A DNA stretch of 64,000 nt from DATGZX01 sp035296965 (lineage in GTDB: Bacteria; Planctomycetota; Planctomycetia; Gemmatales; Gemmataceae): positions 16,489 through 80,488 of the forward strand of contig DATGZX010000410.1 in NCBI GenBank assembly GCA_035296965.1, read 5' to 3'. Under the pieces are notes generated by a model, which was not told where the DNA came from, made no database searches, and saw nothing but the letters and a program-made list of their open reading frames with translations. Shown here in pieces: positions 26,128 through 35,399 of the stretch (its first letter is position 1; each line of letters opens with the position of its first letter). The translations under genes and the position numbers were made by a program.

Positions 26128-26709
26128 GATTGGCGGCCTCGGAGTGAGCGAGAGTCCTATTTCAAAAAAGGGCGGCAACTCTCAAAGTTATCGCTTCGGA
26201 TCAAAATAGCAACGGGAATGCGAGCCGTCGACGGCCCCCGTGCGCCAACCCTGGAGCGGTGCATGTAACCGCCGCAGCTGTTTTTCCCAGGCAGCTCGCG
26301 TAGTTGTTCATCGCGCAAATCGTCCAGCAACTCGTCCGTCTGTGAACCGACCGGCCGGAATCTCCAAAACTTCTGAATGCCTGCATTCAATGGGCGGCGA
26401 GGTGGCAGTAATAGAAGGAACAGGTTAACCCTTCTCAAGAGGAGGCTTCCCCCCCCGTGCCAGCGGCCCTCCGGCCTTTGAGCTGGAGGGCCGTTCAAGT
26501 CGAGCGCCGTGACGTGACTTGACGGCGTGCCTCGGCACGAGGTCCTGGAGGAAATCGCTCGGCAGGTTTGACCATTGCCGGTCGATCGCGGTTCTTATCG
26601 ACGCCGGGCATGCCGCTCCGGGAATCCAGGGATTCAACTCGACACAGGGCAGCCTTAGAGGTCGATCTGTTCGGCAAGGAGTGATAGCCATCTGCCCCTT
26701 TCGGCATTG
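26128..26709. other. Gap with one hairpin, no recognised gene
   Basis: This divergent region between ilvD and the 26905 gene holds a 9-bp hairpin (CGGCCCTCC at 26464-26472 with GGAGGGCCG at 26485-26493). The short frames crossing it have no family motifs. Promoters for both flanking genes should lie here, but no consensus stands out. Confidence 0.45.
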
Positions 26710-26820
26710 GAGCCTGCTGAAAAAGGGGTCTGACCCCCTACGAAGCTTCACTGATTTCTTGCTTTCGTGGGGATCTATCGCCCTTCGTGGAAGGGGTCAG
26801 ACCCCTTTTACAGCAGGCTC
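26710..26820. repeat. 111-bp palindromic element, subfamily 1
   Basis: A copy nearly identical to 3967-4077, including the asymmetric centre with CTACGAAGCTTCACTGATT. One arm has CCCCTTTTACAG where the other family members have CCCCTTTTTCAG. It lies 84 bp upstream of the start codon at 26905. Confidence 0.9.
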
Positions 26821-26904
26821 CAATGGCACCAGGGGTCCGGGCAAGGTTGCTTCATGCGGCCGCTGGTGCCCTCTTCATCTTTTACACCATTTTGGAGACA
26901 CAGT

Positions 26905-29130
26905 ATGAAAATCTGGACACGCCGTGTGGAAACGTGGGTACGTGGAGGCCGAAAAGAGACCAGCAAGCGCGCCGCCCGTTTGGGTGTCGAGGAGCTGGAG
27001 GCACGCCGCCTCATGGCGGGAAACTTCCTGCAAACGAACCTGGTTTCCGACATTCCTGGTCTGGCCATGACTGCCGATCCGAACCTGGTCAACCCATGGG
27101 GACTCGTTGCCAGCGCAACAAGCCCATTTTGGGTGTCGGACAACGGCACCGGCCTTAGCACGCTCTACACCGGCCAAGGCGCGATAGTGCCTTTGGTCGT
27201 CAACATTCCGAACAGCGCCGACATGAACTCACCTCATGGCACGCCGACCGGCATCGTTTTCAACGACAGCCAGTTTGGTTTCAACGTCTCGGAAGGGACA
27301 AAGAGCGGCTCCAGCATTTTCATCTTCGATACCCTGGATGGGACGATCTCGGGCTGGAACCCAGGCGTGGATCGGAACAATGCCATCATGGAGGTCGATA
27401 TCCCCGGCGCGGTGTACACCGGCCTGGCCATCGGCAACGACAGTGATCGGGTGCTTCTCTTCGCCGCCGACCATTCCAAGGGTACCATCGATGTGTTCGA
27501 TCAGGGATTCAAGCCGGTCACGAACTTGCCCGGCAACTTCACGGACCCCAAGCTGCCCGCGGGCGCTTCTCCGTTCAACGTGCAGACGATCAATGGCCAA
27601 CTCTACGTGGAGTACACGGCGACGATCCCCGGCAAGAACGGCGGTCCGGCCCAGCACACCGGCTTCGTGGACGTCTACAACACCGACGGCACGCTGGCCC
27701 ATCGCCTGATCAGCGAGGGCGTGCTCGACAGTCCCTGGGGAGTTGCCCTTGCCCCCTCGAATTTCGGCCAGTTCAGCAATGACCTGCTGGTTGGCAATTT
27801 CGGCAACGGCCACATCAATGCTTTCAATGCCGCTACCGGCAAGTTCGCGGGCGAGCTGATCGCCAATAACGGACAAGCCTTCGAGGAGGATCACCTCTGG
27901 GCCCTGAAGTTTGGCAATGGGGCGGCGGCCGGCAACTCGAACACACTATTCTTCACAGCCGGCATTAACGGCGAAAGCGATGGGCTGCTGGGCTCGCTGC
28001 AAGCGATCGCCAGCATTTCTCCGCAGACGCCGATTCTTCCAAACCTGACCACGACCGCGGAGCAGGTTGTCTCGACCATCCCGTCCACCAACGGCGACCT
28101 GAATCCTTACGGCGTGGCCTTTGTGCCGCAAGGCGTTTCGAGCGGCGGTAAGCTCCAGGCGGGCAACATTCTCGTTTCCAATTTTAACGACAGCGGCAAT
28201 ACCGAAGGGACCGGCTCCACGATCGTGCAGATCACCCCGCTTGGTCAGCAATCGGTCTTTTTCCAGGGCGGACCAGGGCTGGGATTAACCACGGCACTCG
28301 GCGTGCTCAAGAGTGGTTTCGTCATCGTCGGTAATGTTCCCACCGCCACGAACGGCACCGCGGAACAGGGGTCGCTCCTGATCCTCGACAAGAACGGCAA
28401 CGTTGTGCAGACGCTAACCGATTCCGCGCTTCTCAACGGCCCTTGGGATCTGGCGATCAACGACGAGGGCACGCATGCAGAGGTGTTTGTTTCGAATGCC
28501 TTAAGCGGTTCAATCACGCGCATCAACTTAAGCATTCCCAACGGCGGCACGCCCATCGTGGAGAGCGAAACCCAGATCGCCTCGGGTTACGCCCACCGCC
28601 TGGACCCGAACGTGGTGGCTGTCGGCCCAACCGGTCTCGCCTTCGACTCGGTCAACGACATCCTCTACGTCGCCTCCACGGATGACAATGCCATCTACGC
28701 GATTCCGAATGCAGCGATTGCCACGCAGGATAACGGCACAGGAAAGTTGATCGTAAAGAACAATCCTCACCTCCACGGCCCGCTCGGCCTGGTGCTGGCG
28801 CCAAACGGCGACCTGATCGCTGCCAATGGCGATGCTGTCAATCCAGATCCCAATCATCTCAACGAACTGGTCGAATTCACTCCCAAAGGCCAATTCGTAG
28901 CGCAATTCCAGCTAGATGCTGGGAATGCGGGCGCTGCGTTTGGAGTCGCCGTCTCCGTAGCCGACGGCCAGATACGATTCGCAGCAGTAGACGACAACAC
29001 CAACACACTTGACGTGTGGACATTCAATAAGGAGCCGGCCGGGGCAGCAATCGCGAAGGAGGCCATCGATGGGGTGTTCGGCCAGGAAGCGGCATTCGTA
29101 GCAGGAACGCAAATCAGCAAGCAGCCTTGA
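26905..29130 (+). CDS. TIGR03118-like secreted protein
   Basis: A 741-residue exported protein. The basic N-terminus contains V-E-E-L-E-A-R-R-L-M-A-G (28-39), the same type of planctomycete export-linked motif as in the 7068 protein. The body begins Q-T-N-L-V-S-D-I-P-G-L-A and N-P-W-G-L-V-A, which matches the TIGR03118 family of unknown function. Repeated N-P-W-G, S-P-W-G, G-P-W-D and L-V-G-N-F-G-N-G motifs suggest an NHL-like propeller. The frame is open back into the upstream palindrome; GGAG at 26894 fixes the start at 26905. No catalytic residues can be named. Confidence 0.8.
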   Translation: MKIWTRRVETWVRGGRKETSKRAARLGVEELEARRLMAGNFLQTNLVSDIPGLAMTADPNLVNPWGLVASATSPFWVSDNGTGLSTLYTGQGAIVPLVVNIPNSADMNSPHGTPTGIVFNDSQFGFNVSEGTKSGSSIFIFDTLDGTISGWNPGVDRNNAIMEVDIPGAVYTGLAIGNDSDRVLLFAADHSKGTIDVFDQGFKPVTNLPGNFTDPKLPAGASPFNVQTINGQLYVEYTATIPGKNGGPAQHTGFVDVYNTDGTLAHRLISEGVLDSPWGVALAPSNFGQFSNDLLVGNFGNGHINAFNAATGKFAGELIANNGQAFEEDHLWALKFGNGAAAGNSNTLFFTAGINGESDGLLGSLQAIASISPQTPILPNLTTTAEQVVSTIPSTNGDLNPYGVAFVPQGVSSGGKLQAGNILVSNFNDSGNTEGTGSTIVQITPLGQQSVFFQGGPGLGLTTALGVLKSGFVIVGNVPTATNGTAEQGSLLILDKNGNVVQTLTDSALLNGPWDLAINDEGTHAEVFVSNALSGSITRINLSIPNGGTPIVESETQIASGYAHRLDPNVVAVGPTGLAFDSVNDILYVASTDDNAIYAIPNAAIATQDNGTGKLIVKNNPHLHGPLGLVLAPNGDLIAANGDAVNPDPNHLNELVEFTPKGQFVAQFQLDAGNAGAAFGVAVSVADGQIRFAAVDDNTNTLDVWTFNKEPAGAAIAKEAIDGVFGQEAAFVAGTQISKQP

Positions 29131-29361
29131 CGCGAGGAGCTTCGGGTTAGAACGACATCACAATCTGCTAGGCAGGAGGGCATGAGCCCTCCTGCCAAAT
29201 GATCATTCAATTCTTTCCTTCGACCCGTTTCCGCCCTCGAGCGCCCAAAGTGGGCCGCTTGTTCGGCTTACGCAGTGAAGAAGGCGGATAAGACATATCG
29301 GACCTATAGGTCGAATGGAATGTTCACCGGCTAGGATTATTCCCGGTCCAACGTTGCCCAT

Positions 29362-29434
29362 TGGGCGGCACAGGATTCGAACCTGTGACTTCCACCGTGT
29401 GAGGATGGCACTCTAGCCGCTGAGTTAGCCGCCC
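29362..29434 (-). tRNA. tRNA-Val (anticodon CAC)
   Basis: A full cloverleaf on the minus strand: acceptor GGGCGGC pairs with GCCGCCC, followed by discriminator A. The D arm is ACTC/GAGT, the anticodon stem is CCATC/GGTGG with loop CTCACAC (anticodon CAC, reading GUG), and the T arm is ACAGG-TTCGAAT-CCTGT. It is 73 nt long and the CCA is not encoded. Confidence 0.95.
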
Positions 29435-29504
29435 AGGAAGGCGTCCGCACGGCAACTCGATCCAGGATGCGCGACCTGGATCGCCGCCGGCAGACGCGGT
29501 GCAT

Positions 29505-29795
29505 TTACACGGTCGGAGGTTGAGGTGGAACATGCTCCTCGAACTTGGGCACATTGGTCGCCACACGCTGCGGCGGACGAGGCGGCTCCAGTGCAGTCGG
29601 CTCCTGACGCATGGTGCCGATCACATGGCTTTCCACTTCATCCTCGAGGCCCTTGAGGCCTTTCTTGAATTCGACAATGCCCTTGCCCAGGGACCTGCCT
29701 ACCTCGGGCAACCGGCGACCGAAAAGGAGAACACCAATTATCAATAGTATCGTGATCTCCATGGGGCCAAGAGCGAAAGCAAACAGCGGGTTCAT
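29505..29795 (-). CDS. tatA: Sec-independent protein translocase TatA/E
   Basis: A 96-residue TatA family protein. It has a short periplasmic N-terminus, one membrane helix (I-T-I-L-L-I-I-G-V-L-L), the hinge F-G, then the amphipathic helix R-R-L-P-E-V-G-R-S-L-G-K-G-I-V-E-F-K-K-G-L and a proline-rich tail. TatA oligomers form the passage for folded, twin-arginine proteins. AAGGGG precedes the ATG at 29795; M12 is a possible internal start. tatB and tatC are not in the window. Confidence 0.93.
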   Translation of the reverse strand: MNPLFAFALGPMEITILLIIGVLLFGRRLPEVGRSLGKGIVEFKKGLKGLEDEVESHVIGTMRQEPTALEPPRPPQRVATNVPKFEEHVPPQPPTV

Positions 29796-30352
29796 GATAA
29801 TCCCCTTGTTTATTCAGGTAGTTCCAAGCTTAAGGTTGGTGCGTTCAGAGGGGCCGGAGACGTACCTGATCGATCCTTCCGAACTCTCTGGTACACCTAA
29901 GTATAGCAACCAAAACTGCACGTGGACAAGCAGAATGTCGTGGCAAACCTCTTCTGGAATTCGTGTCTCCAGGCAATCCGCTCGCGTGAACGTGCCCGGC
30001 AAGGATTATTCGCTACAATCGCTCCGGGCTGCTCTGACTTTCTGTAGGGCCATTTCTTTGAACGGCAGCCCCTGTCACTGGAGGATTCACTCAGAATGCG
30101 CGAAAAGACCTGGGCTGCACGACTACAAACATGGAAGCACTCCCTTGATGAGATGACCAGGCGGGAACGCGTTTGAGGGACCGGAGCAATGGTACCCTGC
30201 GAGGAGATCCACTCAGGTGGATAAGAAAAGTATACTCGGTTGACATGTCCGAAGGCAAGGAAAGTTGCAATTTGTTGCCAAATTGTCGAACGATTCACCT
30301 CACGGCGGCTGCTGGATTCGGCGAATCCTGAAAAACCTTCGTACGGCTGCGG
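29796..30352. other. Gap without a recognisable gene
   Basis: This is 557 bp between tatA and the stop of the next minus-strand gene. Frames such as 29897-30298 on the minus strand lack ribosome sites and family motifs, and no RNA structure was recognised. Confidence 0.4.
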
Positions 30353-31063
30353 TCAGGTGCAGCGACTAGTGAGGCTCCCAAGAATGCTCTCTGGAATCAC
30401 AATGGCGGCCGCGACCTGTTCCTCGTCAGAACTCGTCGCCAGCGGCGGGCCGACCCAGCCCCAATAGCGCCGTAGGAGAGCCAGATATGCGTTGGCGGCA
30501 TGAGAACCAGCGGGGTCAATGGCCATGGTGTGTTCTTTCCATTCAGACAGCGCTGATTGAACCGGAATCCAGCCCGCGTACCGGAGCAATCGGCCGGCAA
30601 CTTCGTTGGCCGTCTGCCTTGCCTCCCCGACAAAGACGCTATTTGGACGTGCAAGGTCTGCCATTAAAATAGCGAGGTCGATAAGAAAAGTGCTTCGTGC
30701 CTCGCTTGGGCGCATGAAGTCCAACCCGCGTGCCATGAAGTAGCGAGAAACCGCCCTGACCAACGCTTCCCTTCCTTGCTCAGCAAGATCGAGCTCCTCG
30801 AGACCTACCGGCAAGCGCTTGTCAAGTTCGCGGGCGCGATCATAGAAGATCGCACAAATCAATAACCTAGGAAGGCGCGCTTGGTTGTTCTCCTCGGTTT
30901 TTTTCGCCCTAGACGCATCGAACACAAGTTCCTCGACGACCGTCATCCCCTCATTGCGCCCCTGACTCGCGGGATTTGCGAGGGGCACAGAAGGATCGTG
31001 AATCGCTTCGCAAACAAAATCCTCTAGGACGTGGAAGCCCTCGTTGCGACCTGGGTTAGCCAT
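30353..31063 (-). CDS. Hypothetical protein with duplicated GRNEG motif
   Basis: A 236-residue soluble protein I cannot assign to a family. Its N-terminal 50 residues repeat a short unit: G-R-N-E-G-F-H-V-L-E-D-F-V-C-E-A and later G-R-N-E-G-M-T-V-V-E-E-L-V-F-D-A. The rest is predicted mostly helical with no signal peptide or membrane segment. It starts 3 nt after the stop of the gene at 31067 with the ribosome site GAGGTGA overlapping that stop, so the two form an operon and probably act together. Confidence 0.6.
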   Translation of the reverse strand: MANPGRNEGFHVLEDFVCEAIHDPSVPLANPASQGRNEGMTVVEELVFDASRAKKTEENNQARLPRLLICAIFYDRARELDKRLPVGLEELDLAEQGREALVRAVSRYFMARGLDFMRPSEARSTFLIDLAILMADLARPNSVFVGEARQTANEVAGRLLRYAGWIPVQSALSEWKEHTMAIDPAGSHAANAYLALLRRYWGWVGPPLATSSDEEQVAAAIVIPESILGSLTSRCT

Positions 31064-31066
31064 GCT

Positions 31067-31465
31067 TCACCTCATTCTGAGCGGGCGCTCCTCAATTAAT
31101 AGCCCATCATACCAGTACTGAACCGAATACAGACCTGGCCACGGAAAGGAACAGTGCTGAATCCGAAAGGGAACTCCCACTACATCGAGCGGGTCGGAGC
31201 TGAACTGGATTGGTCGCTTTTGTGTCTCGAATACCGTCTGACCTGTTTCCTCGAATACGCAAACGATGTGCCCTTGCCCCTGCCCGCGACCTTCGGTGAG
31301 AGCGAGGAATGCACAGAACTCTTGGTAGAACAGTGGGTACGGTGGCTCACTGACCGAATGGATGTTACAGATCAAACCGACGATCGTGACCCGACGGTTG
31401 TTCTGCCCGTCCAACCGCCAATCGTCGCACAGGAGCATGTACCGAACGATAGGAATAATCGCCAT
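31067..31465 (-). CDS. DUF6941-like protein
   Basis: A 132-residue protein beginning M-A-I-I-P-I-V-R-Y-M-L-L-C-D-D, with V-T-I-V-G-L-I-C-N-I and, later, G-V-P-F-R-I-Q-H-C-S-F-P-W-P-G-L-Y. This pattern resembles the DUF6941 family of small predicted beta-sandwich proteins of unknown function. The frame is open to 31588, but the ATG at 31465 matches the family's N-terminus. It is the first gene of a two-gene unit with the GRNEG protein. Confidence 0.6.
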   Translation of the reverse strand: MAIIPIVRYMLLCDDWRLDGQNNRRVTIVGLICNIHSVSEPPYPLFYQEFCAFLALTEGRGQGQGHIVCVFEETGQTVFETQKRPIQFSSDPLDVVGVPFRIQHCSFPWPGLYSVQYWYDGLLIEERPLRMR

Positions 31466-31686
31466 GGCCCGTTCCCGTGGGAGTCTCGGAGACCAATTGC
31501 CAATATACCCAGGCATCAGAGCAAGGCGCTGCAATTTTTGAGGAGATCGCCGTTCGGACACTGCCGCATGTGGTGGCGAGAGAGGCAAAAAGACAGAACC
31601 AGGGAAGCCGCGAGCAAAGATCTGCTTTTGCTGTCGGCTTCCCTGGTTGTCGAGTCAAATTATCCCGGCCAGCTCGATCAACTTCG

Positions 31687-33492
31687 TTACACCGTTTGGG
31701 CCTCAAGGCGGAGCGCCGGATGATTGGGGGTCACGGGGGGTGGAACCATCAGGAGCGGGCGGCGCGGCATCGTGGTCATCTTGTAGATCGGTCCGCGGTA
31801 AAGGTTGGTGATCCAGCCCCAACTTTTCGCAACGGAGCGGACCAGGCCAGCCATGCCGTAAAGCTGGTACATCACGCGGAAGCTCCACAACGGATCGTTC
31901 CAGTTCGCCACGGCGCGTACAAAGTTCAAAGGGTTGTAAAAACTGGCGTAGCCGAGGTAGAGGTTGATTTGCTTCCGCCAAGGATTCGGATCCTCCGTGG
32001 CGACACAGTGGTTGCCGTCGTAATGGAAATCCTCCACTTTTTCGTTGCCGGCGTTGGCGATGACCATCCCTCTTGCATAGGGCTCCTCGTAGCCCTTGCT
32101 GCCCACCGAAGGCGTGAGGATGGTGACCTGGACGGTAACGGAACCGGACTTGCGGAGGAAATTCACCTGATTGAGGAGGCCGTAAAGGTTGCCTCGGCTC
32201 ACAAGTGGCTGGCCATCGTGGTGCATCATCATGGCCATCGGGGAAATGCCGTTCTGATTCAGGAGCTCGAAGAGCTTCTTGGTTTTTTCCGGGCTTTGGC
32301 CCTTCTTGACGAGTTCCGCAGTCATATCCTCGATACCGAACCAGATCGCACGCAGCCCTCCCTCGCGACACAAAGGGAGCAGGTCCTGGTTCTTGAAGAC
32401 GTCAAACTCGGTCGCCTCGGTGCCGAGGATCACTGCGTCGCGGAAGGGTCGTCCGTGCACCTTGCCGCGCGCTAATTCGGTGAAGATTTCTTCAACGGTC
32501 TCGCGATTATTGAAGAAATTGTCGTCGGTCCCGAAGAAAGTCCGGATTCCAGTCCCTTCCGTAACCCTCTCCATTTCGTCGCGCAGCCGGGTGGGACTCT
32601 TGAAGCGGAAAGTAAACTGGTTGTAAGCGGGTATTGGACAGTATGGGCAGTGGAACTTGCAACCGTGGGTCGTCACGAGGGAAACGATCCCACCATAGCG
32701 GTGCAACTTGGGGAGCGGGATAGGCTGGGATGCCAACGTCCTGCGACGGTGCGGCGGCTCAATTAAGGCCAAGCCCACCATCGGATGCGGCAACTCGTCC
32801 AGATCTTGCACCATCCGCTGAATGCCTGTATCGATCAGCCGGTCGAGCGGCGCCTTCTCATCTCCTTCTCGAAATACGAGTCCGGGGATGTCGTCGAGTA
32901 ACCCGGAGCGGCGCAGCCTGTGGAACGTTTTGCGCGGATGTTCGCCGCCGCACCGAGATTCCATGATGCGATCTAGCAACTCCAGGGCCACGTACTCCTC
33001 GCCGGTGACAACCACGTCCGCGCTGTACTTGCCGTCGGGGCCACAACCAAAGAAGTCCCAGGGCTCGTAGATAGCCTTGGCGCCGCCGGCCAGGATGAGC
33101 GGACGGCCCTCGCCAAGCCGATAAGCGTCCGCGATCAGCTCGTAGGCGTTGGCGCTATGAATCTGCATGCTCGAGACAAACAGCATCTGAGGCGGCACAC
33201 CGTCGAAACGAACTTCGCTGGGCCGAACGTTGCGGTTCCACTGATGCTGCACGATGCGCAGCTGCGTGAAGCCTGCCTGGTATACGGCAGCTGCGATGGC
33301 GCGCGGGCCGGCGGTCAGCAAGCTCATGTCGGCAAACAGGAACGGCCCCAGACGCGTTCGGAAGTCAAAGGCATAGCAGACAAGCACCGGGATTTGCTCC
33401 GCGTCGGGGTTGGCGCGAAGGCGTCTTTCAAGTTCGTTGTATTGCCCCGGACGGGTATAACGGTCGTTCTTGGGACGACTCGGTAGTTCCAT
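31687..33492 (-). CDS. B12-binding-type radical SAM protein
   Basis: A 601-residue protein. The N-terminal 230 residues have the layout of a cobalamin-binding Rossmann domain (L-L-T-A-G-P-R-A, L-A-G-G-A-K-A-I-Y-E-P) but lack a clear D-x-H-x-x-G, so base-off B12 binding is uncertain. The radical SAM cluster motif C-K-F-H-C-P-Y-C lies near residue 285, followed by F-F-G-T-D-D-N-F-F and G-L-R-A-I-W-F-G-I-E-D-M, standard strand motifs of the barrel. Members methylate or rearrange unactivated carbons, often in lipid or hopanoid synthesis; the substrate here is unknown. It is monocistronic as far as can be seen. Confidence 0.85.
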   Translation of the reverse strand: MELPSRPKNDRYTRPGQYNELERRLRANPDAEQIPVLVCYAFDFRTRLGPFLFADMSLLTAGPRAIAAAVYQAGFTQLRIVQHQWNRNVRPSEVRFDGVPPQMLFVSSMQIHSANAYELIADAYRLGEGRPLILAGGAKAIYEPWDFFGCGPDGKYSADVVVTGEEYVALELLDRIMESRCGGEHPRKTFHRLRRSGLLDDIPGLVFREGDEKAPLDRLIDTGIQRMVQDLDELPHPMVGLALIEPPHRRRTLASQPIPLPKLHRYGGIVSLVTTHGCKFHCPYCPIPAYNQFTFRFKSPTRLRDEMERVTEGTGIRTFFGTDDNFFNNRETVEEIFTELARGKVHGRPFRDAVILGTEATEFDVFKNQDLLPLCREGGLRAIWFGIEDMTAELVKKGQSPEKTKKLFELLNQNGISPMAMMMHHDGQPLVSRGNLYGLLNQVNFLRKSGSVTVQVTILTPSVGSKGYEEPYARGMVIANAGNEKVEDFHYDGNHCVATEDPNPWRKQINLYLGYASFYNPLNFVRAVANWNDPLWSFRVMYQLYGMAGLVRSVAKSWGWITNLYRGPIYKMTTMPRRPLLMVPPPVTPNHPALRLEAQTV

Positions 33493-33920
33493 GGGGAGCC
33501 CTTTCTATGCGTTGTCTGTAATCGCCATGTTCTTCCAGACCTGCACGAAAACAGGAGTGCGGATCAAGATGCTGGCTGTCCACGCGTGGTTTTCATCTGT
33601 TCCGAGGTGGGCGACCAAGATGCTCAATACCGGTCCCAGGAGGTTCGGGAATCTGAACAAAATTAGAGCCACGGACTGTTAATTGCAAGAGCAGTCAACT
33701 TCTATTCGCGGTTTCTTCGCGCGAATTTGGCAATTCTTAATGGAAGGGGAAACCATCTCGCCCTCCCAGCCAGACTCCCGTAACCCGCGTTCACCCCTGG
33801 CATGCACGTTTGACAAGGGGTCGTATCTATACTACTAAGTTTGGCAGGAAGAAGGTGTGCGCAATCGTAAGAAATGGGCAGAAGCTACGCCGAAGGGTGG
33901 AGGGTGCTCTGGGCCCATAA
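33493..33920. other. Gap with a decayed REP end, otherwise nothing seen
   Basis: Around 33815-33838 the sequence AAGGGGTCGTATCTATACTACTAA resembles a mutated left end of the RAYT-linked motif. No gene is recognisable in the rest of the stretch. Confidence 0.4.
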
Positions 33921-34033
33921 GAGCGTGTTGAAAAAGGGGTCGGACCCCCTGGAGAATCGAGGCAATCCGCCCATTTCTGAGGCAACCAGGCTCCGCAGAG
34001 TCCAAGGGGTCTGACCCCTTTTTCAACACGCTC
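33921..34033. repeat. Palindromic element, subfamily 2
   Basis: A copy of the 16950 element, 113 bp, with ends GAGCGTGTTGAAAAAGGGGT and CCCCTTTTTCAACACGCTC. It finishes 14 bp before the GTG start of the GGDEF gene, so it lies in that gene's leader or immediately upstream of its promoter. Confidence 0.9.
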
Positions 34034-34047
34034 AAAAGGTGTGATTC

Positions 34048-35274
34048 GTGGAAGTCAATCTCGAATCTAGCATCGTCGGTCTCGGCATCCAGTGGGCTGG
34101 GATCTTCCTGGTAACGATTCTCTCGTTCCTCCTCACGCGGTCGGTCTGCCGCGACTTCCTCGATTACTGGACGATCGCATGGAGCTGCCTGGCCCTGGCG
34201 CTCTCAGCGCTCCTCGTTACCTTCTGCCTGCACGTCAACCCCAGGGTCTGTTACACATTCTATTGCCTGGGCGAATACGCGTTCGGCTACCTGTTTGTGG
34301 CCGGTTGCCGCAATCTCGCAACCGGAGTGCAACTGCGCCGGCGCGACCTGTGGGCGATTCCCCTGGGCGTTTTGGTAGCGATCGCCCTGCCACATTTGTG
34401 TGACAACTTCTCCAGCTTGCTTATACCGCATGCAGCTATTCTGGCGGGGTTCTGGATCGTCAGCTTTTGTGTGTTGCGGCCCGCGCGCCTGCAGAAGCAC
34501 TGGGGCAGCGGCCTCAAGGTAATGTCCGTGGCGCTCCTGCTGTTGACGCTGGATTTTCTGCAATACATCCCGACCAACGCCTACACAACCATCACCGGAC
34601 ATCCGACATCGTTCACGTATCTGAAGTATTCCTCGCTTTATGACTTGATCCTCGAGATTCTGCTCGGCTTTGGCACGGTCATGGCGGTGATGGAGAGTAT
34701 CCGTGGCGAACTGGAAGACGCCAATCTGGAACTGGCCGAGGCAGGTTCGCGTCTCAGGGTCCTGGCCGAGCAGGATCCTCTGACCGAAGCTCTCAACCGG
34801 CATGCGTTTTACGCCTTCCTGGAGAAGAACCCGAACCAGAACAGGACACGGGGCAGCCTTGCCATCGTGGATGTCGATGACTTCAAGTCGATCAACGACA
34901 CTCTCGGCCACTCTGCCGGCGATGCCGCGATCAGGGCCGTGGCGAGCGCCATCCGATCGATTATCCGCGCCGATGATCTCCTGATCAGGTGGGGAGGCGA
35001 TGAGTTCCTGATCGTCCTGGTAGGACTTGCCGAGAGCGAGGCTCGTGCCCGGCTCAGCAAGTTAAACGGCATTCTGGCCCGGACATCTTTGCCTGGATTG
35101 GACGAATGCGTGCTGCTGGCAGTTTCCTGCGGCATAGCTTCCTTCGGGGATGCCGCGGGACTCGAACGAGCTATCGATAGCGCCGATCGCGAAATGTATC
35201 TCTGCAAGCAGGCCCGGAAAAGCGCTGCTAACGAAGACTCAGGTTATCCACCTCAGCTCGTCGGCATCTCCTGA
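34048..35274 (+). CDS. Membrane diguanylate cyclase (GGDEF)
   Basis: A 408-residue protein with about seven or eight membrane helices in the first 215 residues, a short coiled linker (E-L-E-D-A-N-L-E-L-A-E-A-G-S-R-L), then a GGDEF domain. The signature W-G-G-D-E-F (315-320) is intact, and the inhibitory I-site R307-x-x-D310 sits five residues before it. So an active, product-inhibited c-di-GMP synthase is expected. The membrane part has no named sensor fold that I recognise. The start is GTG at 34048 with AAGGTG upstream. A palindromic element begins at the stop codon. A c-di-GMP-I type riboswitch occurs elsewhere in the window, at 53087. Confidence 0.9.
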   Translation: MEVNLESSIVGLGIQWAGIFLVTILSFLLTRSVCRDFLDYWTIAWSCLALALSALLVTFCLHVNPRVCYTFYCLGEYAFGYLFVAGCRNLATGVQLRRRDLWAIPLGVLVAIALPHLCDNFSSLLIPHAAILAGFWIVSFCVLRPARLQKHWGSGLKVMSVALLLLTLDFLQYIPTNAYTTITGHPTSFTYLKYSSLYDLILEILLGFGTVMAVMESIRGELEDANLELAEAGSRLRVLAEQDPLTEALNRHAFYAFLEKNPNQNRTRGSLAIVDVDDFKSINDTLGHSAGDAAIRAVASAIRSIIRADDLLIRWGGDEFLIVLVGLAESEARARLSKLNGILARTSLPGLDECVLLAVSCGIASFGDAAGLERAIDSADREMYLCKQARKSAANEDSGYPPQLVGIS

Positions 35275-35387
35275 GCGCTTGTTGAAGAAGGGGTCAGACC
35301 CCTTGAGTTCTGCAGAGCCTGGTCCCTCAGAAATGGGCGGATTGCCTCGATTCTCCAGGGGGTCTGACCCCTTTTTCAACAAGCGCT
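35273..35387. repeat. Palindromic element, subfamily 2, with altered ends
   Basis: The element overlaps the stop codon of the GGDEF gene. Its outer arms read AGCGCTTGTTGAA and TTCAACAAGCGCT rather than GAGCGTGTTGAA and TTCAACACGCTC. The change is matched on both sides, so pairing is kept. It lies between convergent genes and may serve as a two-way terminator. Confidence 0.88.
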
Positions 35388-35399
35388 GAGCGCGTGACC

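Noticed and set aside
29897..30298. 133-codon open frame on the minus strand after the 30353 gene
   Set aside because: No ribosome site and no family motif; regarded as chance.
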